From the NCBI RefSeq assembly GCF_004684095.1, contig NZ_SRII01000021.1, positions 1 to 38,348 of the forward strand: 38,348 bases of DNA, written 5' to 3'. The notes under the pieces are model-generated. The model saw only the letters and a list, made by a program, of their open reading frames with translations, was not told the origin of the DNA and ran no database searches. Both the position numbers and the translations under genes were made by a program. The stretch comes from Hymenobacter sp. UV11 (GTDB lineage Bacteria > Bacteroidota > Bacteroidia > Cytophagales > Hymenobacteraceae). Positions 38,166 through 38,348 of the stretch are shown piece by piece (the stretch's first letter is position 1; each line of letters opens with the position of its first letter).

Positions 38166-38176
38166 GATTTAAAGCG
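38166..38176 (-). promoter_or_regulatory. CG[AC]TTTAAAT element, copy 6
   Basis: CGCTTTAAATC on the minus strand, 19 bases before the ATG of the gp36-like gene and just past the terminase stop. Confidence 0.45.
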
Positions 38177-38192
38177 AAACCCGCCCACTGGC

Positions 38193-38348
38193 TTAGGTGC
38201 GGAACCGGGCGTTGTGCACCTTGTGGCCCACCAGGTACTGCATGGGCTTCGGCCCGCGCTGATGGTCCTCGTAGTGCGCCGCCCATACCATCGTCACCAG
38301 GTAGTCGAGCGTATCGCTCATGTGACCGTATTTCTCCACCGAAATGCC
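38193..38348 (-). CDS. terL: Terminase large subunit, C-terminal end across the circular junction
   Basis: The minus-strand frame enters from the circular junction with GISVEKYGHMSDTLDYLVTM, followed by VWAAHYEDHQRGPKPMQYLV, and ends NARFRT at the TAA 38193-38195. It completes the gene that starts at 1291; bases 38252-38348 duplicate 1-97. The DTLDYL segment is a usual acidic part of the nuclease. No frame error occurs at the junction, which supports the joined reading. Confidence 0.92.
   Translation of the reverse strand, partial: GISVEKYGHMSDTLDYLVTMVWAAHYEDHQRGPKPMQYLVGHKVHNARFRT
38252..38348. repeat. Terminal direct repeat marking a circular molecule (copy 2)
   Basis: Identical to bases 1-97; see copy 1. 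Confidence 0.93.

Overview
The window is one complete circular molecule cut open inside a gene. Its first 97 bases are repeated exactly as its last 97 bases, and the large terminase frame runs through that junction without a break, so the unit length is 38,251 bp. The content is that of a temperate phage-plasmid. It has a complete set of contractile-tailed, Mu-like virion genes, but no transposase, integrase or tRNA. In their place are plasmid functions: an iteron-type Rep_3 initiator, a ParA with a small basic partner, and an ArdA antirestriction protein. The host is probably a GC-rich member of the Bacteroidota, such as Hymenobacter or a relative. That inference rests on starts without Shine-Dalgarno sites, A/C-rich leaders, and tail families (DUF6046-like, DUF2586-like sheath) typical of Bacteroidota phages.

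Layout. (a) Across the junction and at 1-2347 (minus strand): gp36-like protein, large terminase, a small-terminase candidate and a phage sigma factor. (b) 2348-2806: an operator-like region with a divergent ribbon-helix-helix gene. (c) 2807-7005 (plus strand): an AT-richer cargo island made of a small protein of unknown family, a ParB/Srx-like protein, a PD-(D/E)XK-like nuclease, a cytosine-5 DNA methyltransferase and an HExxH metallopeptidase, closed by a strong terminator. (d) 7391-9126: Rep with an AP2-like N-terminus, five iterons and several palindromes, which is the likely plasmid origin. (e) 9145-11946: three single-gene units (ArdA, a paralog of the 2807 gene, an Ala/Glu-rich possible RHH protein), then the parA operon. 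(f) 12163-16581: a divergent family-A-like DNA polymerase with four copies of a 23-bp repeat upstream, a VapE-type ATPase/helicase and two small unknown genes. (g) 17086-17824 (plus strand): a second RHH paralog, a degenerate HNH-like protein and a 29-aa membrane peptide. (h) 17865-19897: the lysis cassette. (i) 20001-38146 (minus strand): tail fibre, baseplate, tail, head and portal genes, transcribed toward the lysis cassette.

How the parts fit. Rep with its iterons, the polymerase and the VapE-like ATPase probably replicate the plasmid or lytic form, ParA and its partner keep it, and ArdA plus the methylation/nuclease island handle restriction. The sigma factor beside the terminase is a candidate switch for the late genes. 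Two recoding sites stand out. An A8 tract joins the two tail-assembly chaperone frames. A canonical A-AAU-UUU heptamer near the end of the portal gene leads into the minor head protein frame, which has no ordinary start codon at its expected beginning. All functions are read from sequence and remembered family features; no database search was possible.
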